Source: Aureispira sp. CCB-E (lineage in GTDB: Bacteria > Bacteroidota > Bacteroidia > Chitinophagales > Saprospiraceae). From it: 64,000 nucleotides of DNA. The position numbers and the translations under genes are program-made. The stretch is from the NCBI RefSeq assembly GCF_031326345.1, contig NZ_CP133671.1, positions 2,976,001 through 3,040,000 of the forward strand. Direction: 5' to 3'. Positions 27,494-36,187 of the stretch are shown one piece after another (the first letter of the stretch is position 1; every line of letters begins with the position of its first letter). Under the pieces are notes generated by a model, which had not been told where the DNA came from, made no database searches, and was given only the letters and a program-made list of their open reading frames with translations.

Positions 27494-29995
27494 ATGAAAA
27501 AAATACTTGTTATTCTTATAGCCTCAGGAATATGCTTGTTTAATAAAAGTGTTTGGGCGCAAAACTGTGCAGAATCTAATGCACAGGAATATATCCAAAA
27601 TTCGGATATGAAAATCTTATTTCGAAATGGGGGAGATATGTTTTGGGATGGCGATATTCAAGCTCAATATGCCGTACCTTATGTCTATAATTCAAATAAC
27701 CAAGCCCATTCTATGTTTGCGGCGGCTACTTGGATGGGAGCTCTTGACCCAGGAGGACAAGTGCTATTATCAGCGCAAACATACCGTGCTAGAGGAAATG
27801 ATTATTGGGCAGGTCCAATAGATGAGGCGACAGGAATGGTTTATGATTGTGCTGGATTTGACCATATTTGGAAAGTACAGCGTTGGGCAATTGAGCAGCA
27901 TATAGCAGATTACAACGACAATGGGATTATTGATGGTCCTGTCAATCCCAGTATTTTGCAATGGCCAGGCAGAAATAATCCTGATTTTTTGGCACAAATG
28001 GGGTTCCCATTGCCTGCCAATCAAGATTTAGCGCCATTTTTTGATGCCAATAACAATGGTATCTATGATCCTATGGGAGGTGATTATCCTGTATTTGAAG
28101 ATGGTAATCCCAATGCTATTGCAGAAGAAATATTGTGGTCTGTATTTAATGACCAAGGAGGACTACAAACACAAAGTCGAGGACTAGCTTTAAACGTAGA
28201 AGTGCAACAAACGGCTTATTTGTTTTCCTGCTCTAACGACCCATTATTGAATAAAACGTTGTTTGTAAAACATAAAGTTATCAATCGAAATCCATTAAAA
28301 CTATATGATTATTATTATGGTGTTTGGCTTGATTTTGATATGGGCTGCGGAGAAGACGACTATATGGGAACGATACCCAGTAAAAACACTATATATTCTT
28401 ACAACGCTGATAACGACGATGATAATCCTTGTGCAGTAACAGGTGAGGCGGGTTATGGTACTAATCCACCTGTACAAGCCGTTACTATACTAAATCATGA
28501 TTTGGCGCATAGTATCTATTATGTAGGAACACAAGGATCAGACCCTGTTAGTCAAAACGTATATTATCGTCTGTTAACAGGAAAATTTATGGATGGTACC
28601 CCATTGACTCATGGAGGTAATGGTTATAATTCCAATGATCCCAATGCAATACCAGTAAATTATGCATTTCCTGACAATCCCAACGATGCAGCAGGATGGT
28701 CTATGTATACTGAAAATCTATGGGGATTCGACCAACGTACTGTTGGTTCTATCTATAAAGACAGTTTATTACCTGGAGAAATCTTTACCGTAGATTTAGC
28801 TTATTCTTATCATAGAGACCCTGACAGTAATCACCTTCAGAATGTCAACTTGATGGAGCAACAAATAGATTTGGTTCAGCAATATTATGATAATAATTTT
28901 TCTATGGCGTGTACACAATCCGTTTTTTGTACCAGCAATTGTGTCTATCCAGGGGATGCCAATAACAATGGAGTAGACAATGATTTTGATATTTTGGAAA
29001 TGGGACTAAAGTATGGTGGGGCAGCAGTGGCTCGTACTCAAATAGGTGATCATTGGATGCCTCATATGCCACCAACACCTATTACGAATGCTTATGTGGA
29101 TGCGAACGGTGACAATATCATAGATACATTGGATTTGATCGCTAATAAAGAAAATTGGCAAAAAACGCACAGTTTGTACACGGGAGCTGTGGAAGGTTTT
29201 AACACGGTTGGAACCGACTTGTTTTTTGAACGTTATTACAGTACTTCAATGCCTATTTCTCTTGCGGCTGATACAATAGTACCGTTAAGAGGTTACGCTG
29301 TCTTGGATGTTAATTTTGGTGATGCTGTACAAAATATTACAGATTTGCATGGTGTGACATTTAGAGTTAATTATGATGAGGCTGTTTTGAATTTGAATCT
29401 ACAAGCAACAGCAAGCAGTCCAGTTTTTGGGCTAGGATATACAAACTTAGACAATGGTTGGTTGGACGATGATGGAGCACCTGTTCATGCTCGAATGACA
29501 TCGGAAGATGGTCGAATTCATTATGTTGGCACCCGTCTTAATCAAGTCAATTATACAGGAGGAGGAAACCTTGGGCGTCTAATTTTTAGAGTAGATGCCG
29601 ACGCTCCAGTAAATGCAGGTACGATGTCTACACAGGTTTGTTTTGAGGACTTCAAAGCGATTCGAGCAGACGGAACAACAATTTCAATAGGAGCGGAGTG
29701 TGCAACAATTCTATATCGCGATACAAATTATACAAGCATACAAAAAATAGAAAGAGCTGCGCCCGCTATTAGTATTTACCCTAATCCAACCAATTATCAA
29801 TTGAATATTGATTTGGGAACAGAGCAAAATGTTTCTCTTCAACTTTTTAATGTTTTGGGAGAAATGGTACAAACTATCGAAGATGCAAGAGGAGTGGTTG
29901 AATTGAAAAAAGGAGAGTTGGCACAAGGAATGTACACGATAGTAGCTCATTTTGAGAATGGAACTAGATCCACACACAAGGTATTATTTAATTAA
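27494..29995 (+). CDS. T9SS-exported protein with dockerin-like loops (copy 2, paralogue)
   Basis: 833 residues from the ATG at 27494, chosen because MKKILVILIASGICLF is the signal peptide; an ATG at 27455 would add 13 residues. It is collinear with the preceding protein and very similar throughout: same NSDMKILFRNGGD start, dockerin-like loops (GDANNNGVDNDFD, DANGDNIIDTLD), cohesin-like domain and T9SS tail (IYPNPTNYQ). Divergence concentrates in the signal peptide, around residues 230-250 and 360-385, and after the tail start, while some DNA blocks (for example 29641-29760) are nearly identical to copy 1, suggesting gene conversion. The 254-base gap between copies shows no gene and no convincing promoter. 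Confidence 0.85.
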   Translation: MKKILVILIASGICLFNKSVWAQNCAESNAQEYIQNSDMKILFRNGGDMFWDGDIQAQYAVPYVYNSNNQAHSMFAAATWMGALDPGGQVLLSAQTYRARGNDYWAGPIDEATGMVYDCAGFDHIWKVQRWAIEQHIADYNDNGIIDGPVNPSILQWPGRNNPDFLAQMGFPLPANQDLAPFFDANNNGIYDPMGGDYPVFEDGNPNAIAEEILWSVFNDQGGLQTQSRGLALNVEVQQTAYLFSCSNDPLLNKTLFVKHKVINRNPLKLYDYYYGVWLDFDMGCGEDDYMGTIPSKNTIYSYNADNDDDNPCAVTGEAGYGTNPPVQAVTILNHDLAHSIYYVGTQGSDPVSQNVYYRLLTGKFMDGTPLTHGGNGYNSNDPNAIPVNYAFPDNPNDAAGWSMYTENLWGFDQRTVGSIYKDSLLPGEIFTVDLAYSYHRDPDSNHLQNVNLMEQQIDLVQQYYDNNFSMACTQSVFCTSNCVYPGDANNNGVDNDFDILEMGLKYGGAAVARTQIGDHWMPHMPPTPITNAYVDANGDNIIDTLDLIANKENWQKTHSLYTGAVEGFNTVGTDLFFERYYSTSMPISLAADTIVPLRGYAVLDVNFGDAVQNITDLHGVTFRVNYDEAVLNLNLQATASSPVFGLGYTNLDNGWLDDDGAPVHARMTSEDGRIHYVGTRLNQVNYTGGGNLGRLIFRVDADAPVNAGTMSTQVCFEDFKAIRADGTTISIGAECATILYRDTNYTSIQKIERAAPAISIYPNPTNYQLNIDLGTEQNVSLQLFNVLGEMVQTIEDARGVVELKKGELAQGMYTIVAHFENGTRSTHKVLFN

Positions 29996-29997
29996 AA

Positions 29998-30060
29998 AAA
30001 GTAAGTGGTCAGAAAAAAATAAGGTTCTTTTTATATAATTTTTTCTGAACAATTACTTAA
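29998..30060. repeat. Palindromic intergenic repeat, TTAAGTAAGTGG-type (copy 1)
   Basis: AAGTAAGTGGTCAGAAAAAA pairs imperfectly with TTTTTTCTGAACAATTACTT at the other end, so the whole 63 bases fold into one hairpin directly after the T9SS stop codon. A related element is at 34981-35057 and half of one near 39893. It probably also terminates transcription. Confidence 0.6.
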
Positions 30061-30089
30061 ACGAAGTAACTATATATTTTTGTACTACG

Positions 30090-30135
30090 AAACACAGCTT
30101 TTGATTTCAGTTTTGGAATCAGAGTTGTGTTTTTA
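30090..30135. terminator. Bidirectional-type hairpin left of the IS element
   Basis: AACACAGCT (30091-30099) pairs with AGTTGTGTT (30122-30130), with an inner TTGATT/AATCA stem, followed by T. It probably marked the end of the minus-strand thioredoxin-like gene before the IS element inserted between them. Confidence 0.5.
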
Positions 30136-30151
30136 GAGTTATTAAAAAAGG

Positions 30152-31623
30152 AAACATGAGTCATCCCGAATTTTCTAAAGCACATTGACAAAATAAAAAT
30201 GTTAAGATAAAATGGATGGCTTTTCTAAGTCTGTAAATCGGCATCGAAGTCTTTCGGTGCCGATTTCCTGTTCTAGGACACCAAATATTAATGATAGTAG
30301 TCATAGTTGCTCTAAAGTTCCTCAACATCCGAAACAAAAAATCCATTACCAAAGTAACTAACATCAACATTTTAAGACGATTTTCAAAGAACCAAAGCCT
30401 AGGAGACTCCATACCCAACTCTGATTTTCCATATCTAAAAACCTGTTCAATATCCCATCGTTTCATATAAGAATAGAACATTTCCCATGCTTTGCCACAA
30501 GTGTCAATTACTTCATTGGTTAGCAAGTACATAGGAGAAGTGCCTTTGCGTTTATCACGAACAATAACGAGGTATAAATCTGTTTGGGGAAACCATGGAT
30601 GAGCTACTTTTCGGTAGAGTATTTTGACGCTTCTCGTTTCTTTCCGAATATTATCCCATATTAGGCGATGATCCTTAGCTTTTTGTCCCAGAGAAAGACG
30701 ATAGGTATTTTTCTTCACTCCATTTTCATCAATCAAATTATTAAGCTTTTTCCAACGAACTAGAAACTTTGCTTTAAAGTTGAGCATACGTTCTACAAAA
30801 ACACCATTGGCATAACCTCTATCAAAGACATGAAGCACATCCGCTTGTGTAGATGCTACACGTTTATTTAGAGCATTAAACATCCGATAAAATATCTCCG
30901 AACTTTCCTCTTTATGTTTACCTCTTGTGGCAAACCAACGCATTTTAGATATTTGAGGAACTTCCTTCGCATGCAAGGAGGTTAAAACTGCACCCGACCA
31001 CTCAAATCCAGGAACACAAATACGTTTATGCTTATCATAATAACCTGGTTTTATTCGTGTTAACCGTTGACTCTTCTTACTGTGTACTGGGCTTAGCCCT
31101 TCACTAAACCAACTTTCGGGCTTTTCTAGTACACTATCATCCCAGAGCATCAACCAACTTTTTCCTAATTCTTGCTTATCTTCCAATCTAGCAACAAACT
31201 CTTCTTCTAAATGTTGATCTATTATTTGGTAATCCCATTTCTTACTGCGAAATAAATTACTCACACGTTTTACTCCTGCTTTAGCTTTTTTAGGACCAAG
31301 AACTAAGGCGCCTAACTCGGTCAATAGCAAGGCATCTGAACGATTTCTTGACATTAAAACTGCTATAAATACATTATAAAATGTACGCACCAAACGTTTA
31401 TCTAAATCTTCATCTAGTTTTAAGAGTAATTTAGACAAGTATTGATGTGAGCGATGTAAAATTGTCCATCCTGCTCCATTCTCTTTATTGATATTTTCTG
31501 TATCTTGTAGTTTATTATAATACATAGGAATCTCTAATTTTTTGTGGTAATTAAATCTAGTAGATTCCTATCTTTTTTCCAAAAAAAAAGTCATCGCCGA
31601 AAAATTCGGGATGACTCATGTTT
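30152..31623. mobile_element. IS4-family insertion sequence, apparently complete
   Basis: A 1472-bp element bounded by perfect 23-bp inverted repeats beginning AAACATGAGTCATCCCGAAT (30152-30174 and the complement at 31601-31623). It contains one intact transposase gene on the minus strand. No target-site duplication is obvious: the bases outside the repeats do not match in direct orientation. The outermost AAAC may be target sequence, so exact ends are uncertain by a few bases. It inserted between a TlpA-like lipoprotein gene and its presumed terminator, without breaking a reading frame. Confidence 0.85.
30161..31525 (-). CDS. IS4-family DDE transposase
   Basis: 454 residues. The DDE catalytic set is visible: LMLWDDS (first Asp), HVFDRGYANG (second Asp, the DRGY form typical of IS4) and the YREK signature YMKRWDIEQVFRYGK, which fits Y-(2)-R-(3)-E-(6)-K exactly and gives the catalytic Glu. 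The frame is intact, with no stops or frameshift, so the element may still move. The gene starts about 98 bases inside the right inverted repeat, and its 3' end runs to within nine bases of the left end, its last codons being formed by the inverted repeat. Confidence 0.93.
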   Translation of the reverse strand: MYYNKLQDTENINKENGAGWTILHRSHQYLSKLLLKLDEDLDKRLVRTFYNVFIAVLMSRNRSDALLLTELGALVLGPKKAKAGVKRVSNLFRSKKWDYQIIDQHLEEEFVARLEDKQELGKSWLMLWDDSVLEKPESWFSEGLSPVHSKKSQRLTRIKPGYYDKHKRICVPGFEWSGAVLTSLHAKEVPQISKMRWFATRGKHKEESSEIFYRMFNALNKRVASTQADVLHVFDRGYANGVFVERMLNFKAKFLVRWKKLNNLIDENGVKKNTYRLSLGQKAKDHRLIWDNIRKETRSVKILYRKVAHPWFPQTDLYLVIVRDKRKGTSPMYLLTNEVIDTCGKAWEMFYSYMKRWDIEQVFRYGKSELGMESPRLWFFENRLKMLMLVTLVMDFLFRMLRNFRATMTTIINIWCPRTGNRHRKTSMPIYRLRKAIHFILTFLFCQCALENSG

Positions 31624-31628
31624 TAAGT

Positions 31629-32678
31629 TTAAATAATTTCGTCAAACAAGGTTCGTAAGCTTTCGTCACTTGGTCTTGGAGCACTTGCACTAATAATATT
31701 ACCTTCGGTATCTAATAGAATAAAACGAGGAATGCTATTAATTTTGTAAGCACGAATGAAGGGGTCTTCCCAGCCTTTGGGTGCCAATAGTTGTATGCCT
31801 CCGAGTTCTTTATCTTTGACCATCGCTCTCCATTTTTGGTTGGCAACTTCCCATGAACCTTGGTGTGCTTGAGCATCATCAATGGATAAACTTACAAAAG
31901 CAATATTTTTGCCTTCATAATCGTGTTCCAATTTTTTTAAAGCAGGTATTTCTGCTTTACAAGGACCACACCAAGTTGCCCAAACATCGATGTATACATT
32001 TTTGCCTTTTAAATCAGAAAGAGATGTTTTGCTTCCGTCATAATTCTCAAAATCAGTAAAGATAGGAGAGCTACTACCTTTAGGCATTTCGTTTTTTAAT
32101 CGAATGATCTCTAAGTGATATTCTTTTAAAGATTGAGCGATGATAGACAATTCATTTAAATTCTCATGGATCAAAATAGAGTCTATATCTTTTTGAGAAT
32201 TGATGTAGTCTTTCGCTTGATCGACAAGAACTTGAGTAGCACTATCCAACTGAGTAGAGTCTAAATGTGTTAAGTTTTGATCGTATAATTCTGTTTCAAA
32301 ACGAGCCTTAGCAACTAGATAGTTATTTTCTTTAGCGCCTTCTCCTGTAAATTTAGCGGTTTCTGCAAAGTCCTCCGCATCTACATCCAACGAAAGATCA
32401 TAACCATCTTTTAAAAAGACAATCATTCCTTTTTGCCTAGTTGTAAAATAATAGGTACCAGGTTCGACACTAAATGTATCTGTGAAACTGCCATCTTCTT
32501 TTATGGCAATTGTTTTAGCGAAATCACGGGATAAAATTGCTAACGAATCAGCAGTTGTATGGGCAATTTTTCCCGAAAATACCACATAATCTTTAGGTTT
32601 TTCAGTTTGCTCTGATGAAGTAGTTTCTTGGCAAGAAAAGAGGGCAAGAATCGGGAGAAAAAGAAGGAACTGTTTCAT
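31629..32678 (-). CDS. TlpA/ResA-like thioredoxin-fold lipoprotein
   Basis: 349 residues. Lipoprotein signal peptide with lipobox LFSC (cysteine near residue 16). Residues about 30-110 form a beta-rich N-terminal domain as in the DUF4369 region of Bacteroidota thiol oxidoreductases, then a helical linker, then a thioredoxin domain (about 208-349) with the redox motif WATWCGPCKAEIPAL and a cis-proline in NSIPRFILLD. It probably reduces or isomerises disulfides of envelope proteins. It is lone on the minus strand, and the IS element now lies 5 bases after its stop codon. Confidence 0.87.
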   Translation of the reverse strand: MKQFLLFLPILALFSCQETTSSEQTEKPKDYVVFSGKIAHTTADSLAILSRDFAKTIAIKEDGSFTDTFSVEPGTYYFTTRQKGMIVFLKDGYDLSLDVDAEDFAETAKFTGEGAKENNYLVAKARFETELYDQNLTHLDSTQLDSATQVLVDQAKDYINSQKDIDSILIHENLNELSIIAQSLKEYHLEIIRLKNEMPKGSSSPIFTDFENYDGSKTSLSDLKGKNVYIDVWATWCGPCKAEIPALKKLEHDYEGKNIAFVSLSIDDAQAHQGSWEVANQKWRAMVKDKELGGIQLLAPKGWEDPFIRAYKINSIPRFILLDTEGNIISASAPRPSDESLRTLFDEII

Positions 32679-32845
32679 ATATTTGGCTTGGATTAATTGG
32701 GTTCTGTAATAAATTGCTTGATGACTAGCAAGTTGTTATTACTGAACACAAGATGAAAATTTAATTTAAATATAATATTTTTTGTATTAAAGAGATAAGA
32801 CCATACTAGGTTTTCTATTCTTCAAAATTGTAGGAAGCGTCCCAA

Positions 32846-33607
32846 TTAAGATTCTAACAAAATACGGATATTATCAATCATCGTTTTAGCATCTTGATTT
32901 TGGGGGTGTTTTTTGTAATATTCATTATAATACTGCAATGCCAAAACTAAATTATTTCGATTGTTAGGTCCTGGGTCAGCTTGATATAGCTTGGTGTGAA
33001 GTAGTCCCAAAGAACTAAGCGCTACATCTTTGTACGTAGGGTTGGTGGATAATTTTTTAAATAAATCAATGCTTTTTCGAGTATTGATATCTATATAAAT
33101 GGTTGCTAGTTGATGGACAATATCCATATTTTGAGGATTCAACTCTAAGGCTTGGTTAAGTGTTTTAATAACAGCAGCATTATCATTTAGCTTTTGATAT
33201 AGATCAGCACGATGCACTAATATTGTTTTGTTTGTTTTGTGTCTTAATTCTGCTTTGGCAAGCATTTTTAATCCATCGTTATAAAGGCGTTGTTTTTTTG
33301 CCAATTGAGCATAAGTAATATAAATTTCTAAAGGCAGAGGATACTCTAACCCTTCTAATTGCCCAATTGTACGTTTAAATGTGGTTAAATCCCTTTTTTG
33401 TATAGCAACATTTAATTGCCTTAGATAAGCCTCTACATTGGTAGGTTCCAATTGTATCGCCTGAGTATAATACTGTATGGCTTGCGCATATTGGCGGTTG
33501 GCTTGTGCACTTTCTCCTTGTGTAATGGCTTGATGATAAGCATCAGACTGTGCAAAAAAAGTAAAGGGCAAAAGTACAAAAATAGGCAAGGATAAGAATT
33601 TGGGCAT
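32846..33607 (-). CDS. Exported TPR-repeat protein
   Basis: 253 residues. Signal peptide (MPKFLSLPIFVLLPFTFFAQ). About five tetratricopeptide-like units follow: residues 23-55 (ANRQYAQAIQYYTQAIQLEP is a textbook TPR), 57-90, about 90-125, 130-160 (AAVIKTLNQALELNPQN) and one further C-terminal unit (LALQYYNEYYKKHPQN). TPR proteins act as scaffolds; the partner is unknown. It is transcribed alone; 32679-32845 holds no feature I can name. Confidence 0.82.
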   Translation of the reverse strand: MPKFLSLPIFVLLPFTFFAQSDAYHQAITQGESAQANRQYAQAIQYYTQAIQLEPTNVEAYLRQLNVAIQKRDLTTFKRTIGQLEGLEYPLPLEIYITYAQLAKKQRLYNDGLKMLAKAELRHKTNKTILVHRADLYQKLNDNAAVIKTLNQALELNPQNMDIVHQLATIYIDINTRKSIDLFKKLSTNPTYKDVALSSLGLLHTKLYQADPGPNNRNNLVLALQYYNEYYKKHPQNQDAKTMIDNIRILLES

Positions 33608-33851
33608 ATTGATTGATTTATAATAATGAGTACAGATGAACTAATAATAGTCTTGACAATTAAATAGTTAAGGTTCGAATTGTGTTTTTGTAATGAGAAG
33701 AGCCAAGCACGACCAAGAGTTTATGAGCATACTTAAAGATATCTAATTCATTCGATTAAGGAGCTCGGTTGTACAAAAATAATAAATTTAGAACTAGTTT
33801 TTCCAAAAAAATAACGTTCTTGTTAACATTCATTCTGTAGATAGAGAACTA

Positions 33852-33859
33852 TATTTTTG
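33852..33859 (+). promoter_or_regulatory. Possible -7 element giving a leaderless SUKH mRNA
   Basis: TATTTTTG matches TAnnTTTG and ends only five bases before the ATG at 33865, so the transcript would begin at or next to the start codon. The nearest TTG (33820) is further than the usual -33 spacing. Speculative. Confidence 0.3.
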
Positions 33860-33864
33860 ATTTA

Positions 33865-34494
33865 ATGAAGACAGTTAGAGAATATTTACAACTTATTAAG
33901 GATTTTTATTGGGAACATGCTCCTTATTACAAAAACCTTACATTTAATCCAATGACTTCGATCGAAATCCAAGATTTGGAAAAAAAAGTAGGTTTTAGCT
34001 TACACAATGAACTGGTTGAGTTTTTGACTTATTGTGATTATCGAATAGATTTTGAAGGCGGCTATGTTTATGAAAATCCTGCTACTGTTTTAAATAATTG
34101 GAGTTGTAGTGCGGAATTGATAGATGAAGGTATCTTCAAAGATACGGTTGCATTCAAAGAGCAGCATGGATTTACCAATTGGAAAGATAAGCGCCTTGCC
34201 CGAAAATATTGTAGTAAAGGTTGGATACCATTTTGTGTAGATAGTGGAGGCAATCAATTGCTAGTAGACCATGATCCTGGACCAGTTGGACAAGTAGGAC
34301 AAATAGTGGGAATGGAATTTCAAGATGGTCAAGGACCAGGATATACAACGAGTAGTTTGAGTGCTTATTTGGCAGACACCTATGAATGTTTGATTAACTA
34401 TCAATGGTCTACTTGGGATTATGGTAGCGAAGGAAATCAATTGATAGAAATAGATTCTTATATAACACCTTCGAATCACAAAAGCGATACTTGA
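33865..34494 (+). CDS. SMI1/KNR4 (SUKH) family protein
   Basis: 209 residues, cytoplasmic. The SUKH pattern is clear: an N-terminal segment with MTSIEIQDLEKKVGFSL (usually ..xxeieelE..lg..LP.e), LVEFLTYCDYRI (yPxxxkefl..nG), then KGWIPFCVDSGGNQLLVDHDPGP near residues 113-136, matching the W.P....ggn...D.dp motif, and a C-terminal helix (LSAYLADTYECLINYQW). SUKH proteins in bacteria are often immunity proteins of polymorphic toxin systems, but no toxin gene adjoins this one, so an orphan or housekeeping role is equally possible. Confidence 0.82.
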   Translation: MKTVREYLQLIKDFYWEHAPYYKNLTFNPMTSIEIQDLEKKVGFSLHNELVEFLTYCDYRIDFEGGYVYENPATVLNNWSCSAELIDEGIFKDTVAFKEQHGFTNWKDKRLARKYCSKGWIPFCVDSGGNQLLVDHDPGPVGQVGQIVGMEFQDGQGPGYTTSSLSAYLADTYECLINYQWSTWDYGSEGNQLIEIDSYITPSNHKSDT

Positions 34495-34589
34495 TTATAC
34501 TTTGGAGAACTAAATATTAAAGAAAGGCATAAAATAAGTATGATAATCAACTTTTTGGAATGCTTTTGTTGCTCAATTAAAATAATTTT

Positions 34590-34976
34590 ATGAAATCTAT
34601 ACTTGTTTTTACTAGTGTAATTTTATTGTTAGTTGCTTGCAAGGCAACAAATAAAGCAGCTTCCTCAAAAAAAGGACTGAATACAGAATGGTTTTATGGT
34701 CTCTGGAAAGTAACCGCTTTTCGGTTTCATGATGGAAGAGTTATGCCTGGACCATATATGGGAAACCCTCAATATGCTTTTGATAAGGAAGGAAAACGAA
34801 CGAAAACTTTGAATGAAGAACCTGCTCCTCCACCAGAAATTGTAGATTATATTTTAGGACAGGATAGTATGATCTCTTATCCCAATAATAATTTTCCACC
34901 CATGAAGGTGGTTCATTTGTCGCAAGATTCAATGATATTGAGCAATGATAAGTTGAGTTGGTATTTGCATAAGTAA
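34590..34976 (+). CDS. Small lipoprotein, lipocalin-like
   Basis: 128 residues. Lipoprotein signal peptide MKSILVFTSVILLLVAC gives a cysteine at 17. The mature part begins with a Lys/Ser linker, then WFYGLWKVTAFRF, the usual first strand (GxWxv) of Bacteroidota lipocalin-like proteins, and ends with alternating DSMI-type strands. No ligand can be inferred. It follows the SUKH gene by 95 bases on the same strand and may share its transcript. A palindromic repeat follows directly and could act as terminator. Confidence 0.7.
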   Translation: MKSILVFTSVILLLVACKATNKAASSKKGLNTEWFYGLWKVTAFRFHDGRVMPGPYMGNPQYAFDKEGKRTKTLNEEPAPPPEIVDYILGQDSMISYPNNNFPPMKVVHLSQDSMILSNDKLSWYLHK

Positions 34977-34980
34977 TCAT

Positions 34981-35057
34981 TTAAGTAAGTGGACAGAAAA
35001 AAGTATAGTTAAAAATGTAATTGTTTTGCCTATAAATTTTTATGAACGATTACTTAA
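34981..35057. repeat. Palindromic intergenic repeat, TTAAGTAAGTGG-type (copy 2)
   Basis: TTAAGTAAGTGGACAGAAAA at the left and TTTTTATGAACGATTACTTAA at the right are imperfect inverted repeats over a 77-base element, related to 29998-30060. The remaining gap to 35342 is A+T-rich and shows no gene or clear promoter. Confidence 0.55.
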
Positions 35058-35342
35058 TAACTTCTATTTCAGGTCAATAATTCAGAGCTTTCTTTATCTA
35101 CTTCTAAAAAATAGCAAGCAATCTTTTAGAAGTAGTAGGCTGAATAATTAGTTTTTATATCTAGTTGATTTTAGTTTATTTGGTTGTTAATCAGTGTTTT
35201 GCGGGTTTTTTCTGTTGCTGCTGAATGAAGATGAAATTAAATTTTAAGATTTTGGTATAAAAATAGAATAGAGTTACTATAAAACACCTATTCGGTGTTC
35301 TAAAACAAGGAAACAGTTGTTTCAAAACGAAAATTTAATGTT

Positions 35343-35840
35343 ATGCAAAGAACTTTTAATCTAAGTATGTTAATTAGTATAATGCTGTTGTTGTTAGGTG
35401 CTCAACAAGCATTTTCTCAGGATCAAGATGACAAAAAAGCAGCTAAAACAATTGCTAAAGTAGGCAAGTGGGAATGCAAGAAACTCCAAAAAGATGGCCG
35501 TGAAATCAATATCAAGGGGATTGCAGGAATTGTAACGATGGAGTTTCGGATTCGAAAAGATATGAAAACAGAAAAATTTACAGATGCAAAAGGGAATGAG
35601 AAGAAAAAAAAGGTAAAAGAGGTGATTAATGTCTTTAAAATGGAAATGGGGGGGAACGACCGTATTTTTAATTATAATGTCAAAAATGATTCTGTGCAGT
35701 TTGTTGGTGTGAATGGGTGGAACGATTATAGAATTGTACGTGTAGAAAAAGATGAGATGGTTTTGGAGCATAATTTAGACAACAGTATCTATCGTTGGAC
35801 AATGATTCCTTCGCCCAAGGACAAGCCCAAAAAGAAATAA
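35343..35840 (+). CDS. Small exported lipocalin-like protein
   Basis: 165 residues. A signal peptide ends near residue 25 (GAQQAFSQ). The mature protein is very Lys-rich (EKKKKVKEV, PKDKPKKK at the end) with a VGKWECKKLQKDGREI start, resembling the beta-barrel lipocalin-like proteins of Bacteroidota that begin GxWxxxxxxxDG. Its pattern of short strands (FRIRKDM, VINVFKMEMGG, DRIFNYNVKNDSVQF, EMVLEHNL) supports this. It has no lipobox, unlike the preceding gene. Role unknown. Confidence 0.65.
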   Translation: MQRTFNLSMLISIMLLLLGAQQAFSQDQDDKKAAKTIAKVGKWECKKLQKDGREINIKGIAGIVTMEFRIRKDMKTEKFTDAKGNEKKKKVKEVINVFKMEMGGNDRIFNYNVKNDSVQFVGVNGWNDYRIVRVEKDEMVLEHNLDNSIYRWTMIPSPKDKPKKK

Positions 35841-35857
35841 CTTCTTGTAGTTATAGA

Positions 35858-36139
35858 ATTAGCTCGTGAGATCGCAAGCTTAGTTACCAAAAAGATAAAA
35901 AAGTACATTTATATTAGTTTAGCTGCGCTGCTACTTCGTGAGTGCTGCGCTTTTAGTTAGCTTTGTTACTCCCTACTGTCGTGAACTCGCATAGCTCGGT
36001 TCGCTGCTAATACGTGGTACTTCGTGAGTGCTGCGCAGTTGATAATCAAAATTTTAATACAAAACACAATAAAGCTATAACTTATTGATTATAAGGTTAA
36101 TAAAGTTTTTTAATGACCACGTAGTAGCAGCGCAGTTAA
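35858..36139. repeat. Large composite copy of the AGTTCGTTGA-ended element, with nested GC-rich palindromes
   Basis: Shares long blocks with 63627-63835 (TAGCTCGTGAGATCGCAAGC, ACCAAAAAGATAAAAAA, ACGTAGTAGCAGCGCAG) and, in reverse, with 41286-41459. Inserted inside is a segment bounded by TAGCTGCGCTGCTAC (35919-35933) and its inverse GTAGCAGCGCAG (36124-36135), holding two direct copies of ACTTCGTGAGTGCTGCGC (35933-35950 and 36019-36036). The terminal repeats are partly decayed. No coding sequence is seen. Confidence 0.6.
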
Positions 36140-36155
36140 CTATTGATAGAATAGG

Positions 36156-36187
36156 AATGAGTCCAAAAAATGGACTCATTTTTTATT
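36156..36187 (+). terminator. Hairpin terminator next to the marC-like 3' end
   Basis: AATGAGTCC (36156-36164) pairs perfectly with GGACTCATT (36172-36180), followed by TTTTATTT. The T-run orientation serves plus-strand transcription from the 35343 gene; it lies immediately beyond the stop of the convergent gene. Confidence 0.7.

Noticed and set aside
33640-33700. A GGTTCGAATTG string resembling a tRNA T-arm
   Set aside because: No matching acceptor, D- or anticodon arm could be built around it, and no CCA-like end is present.
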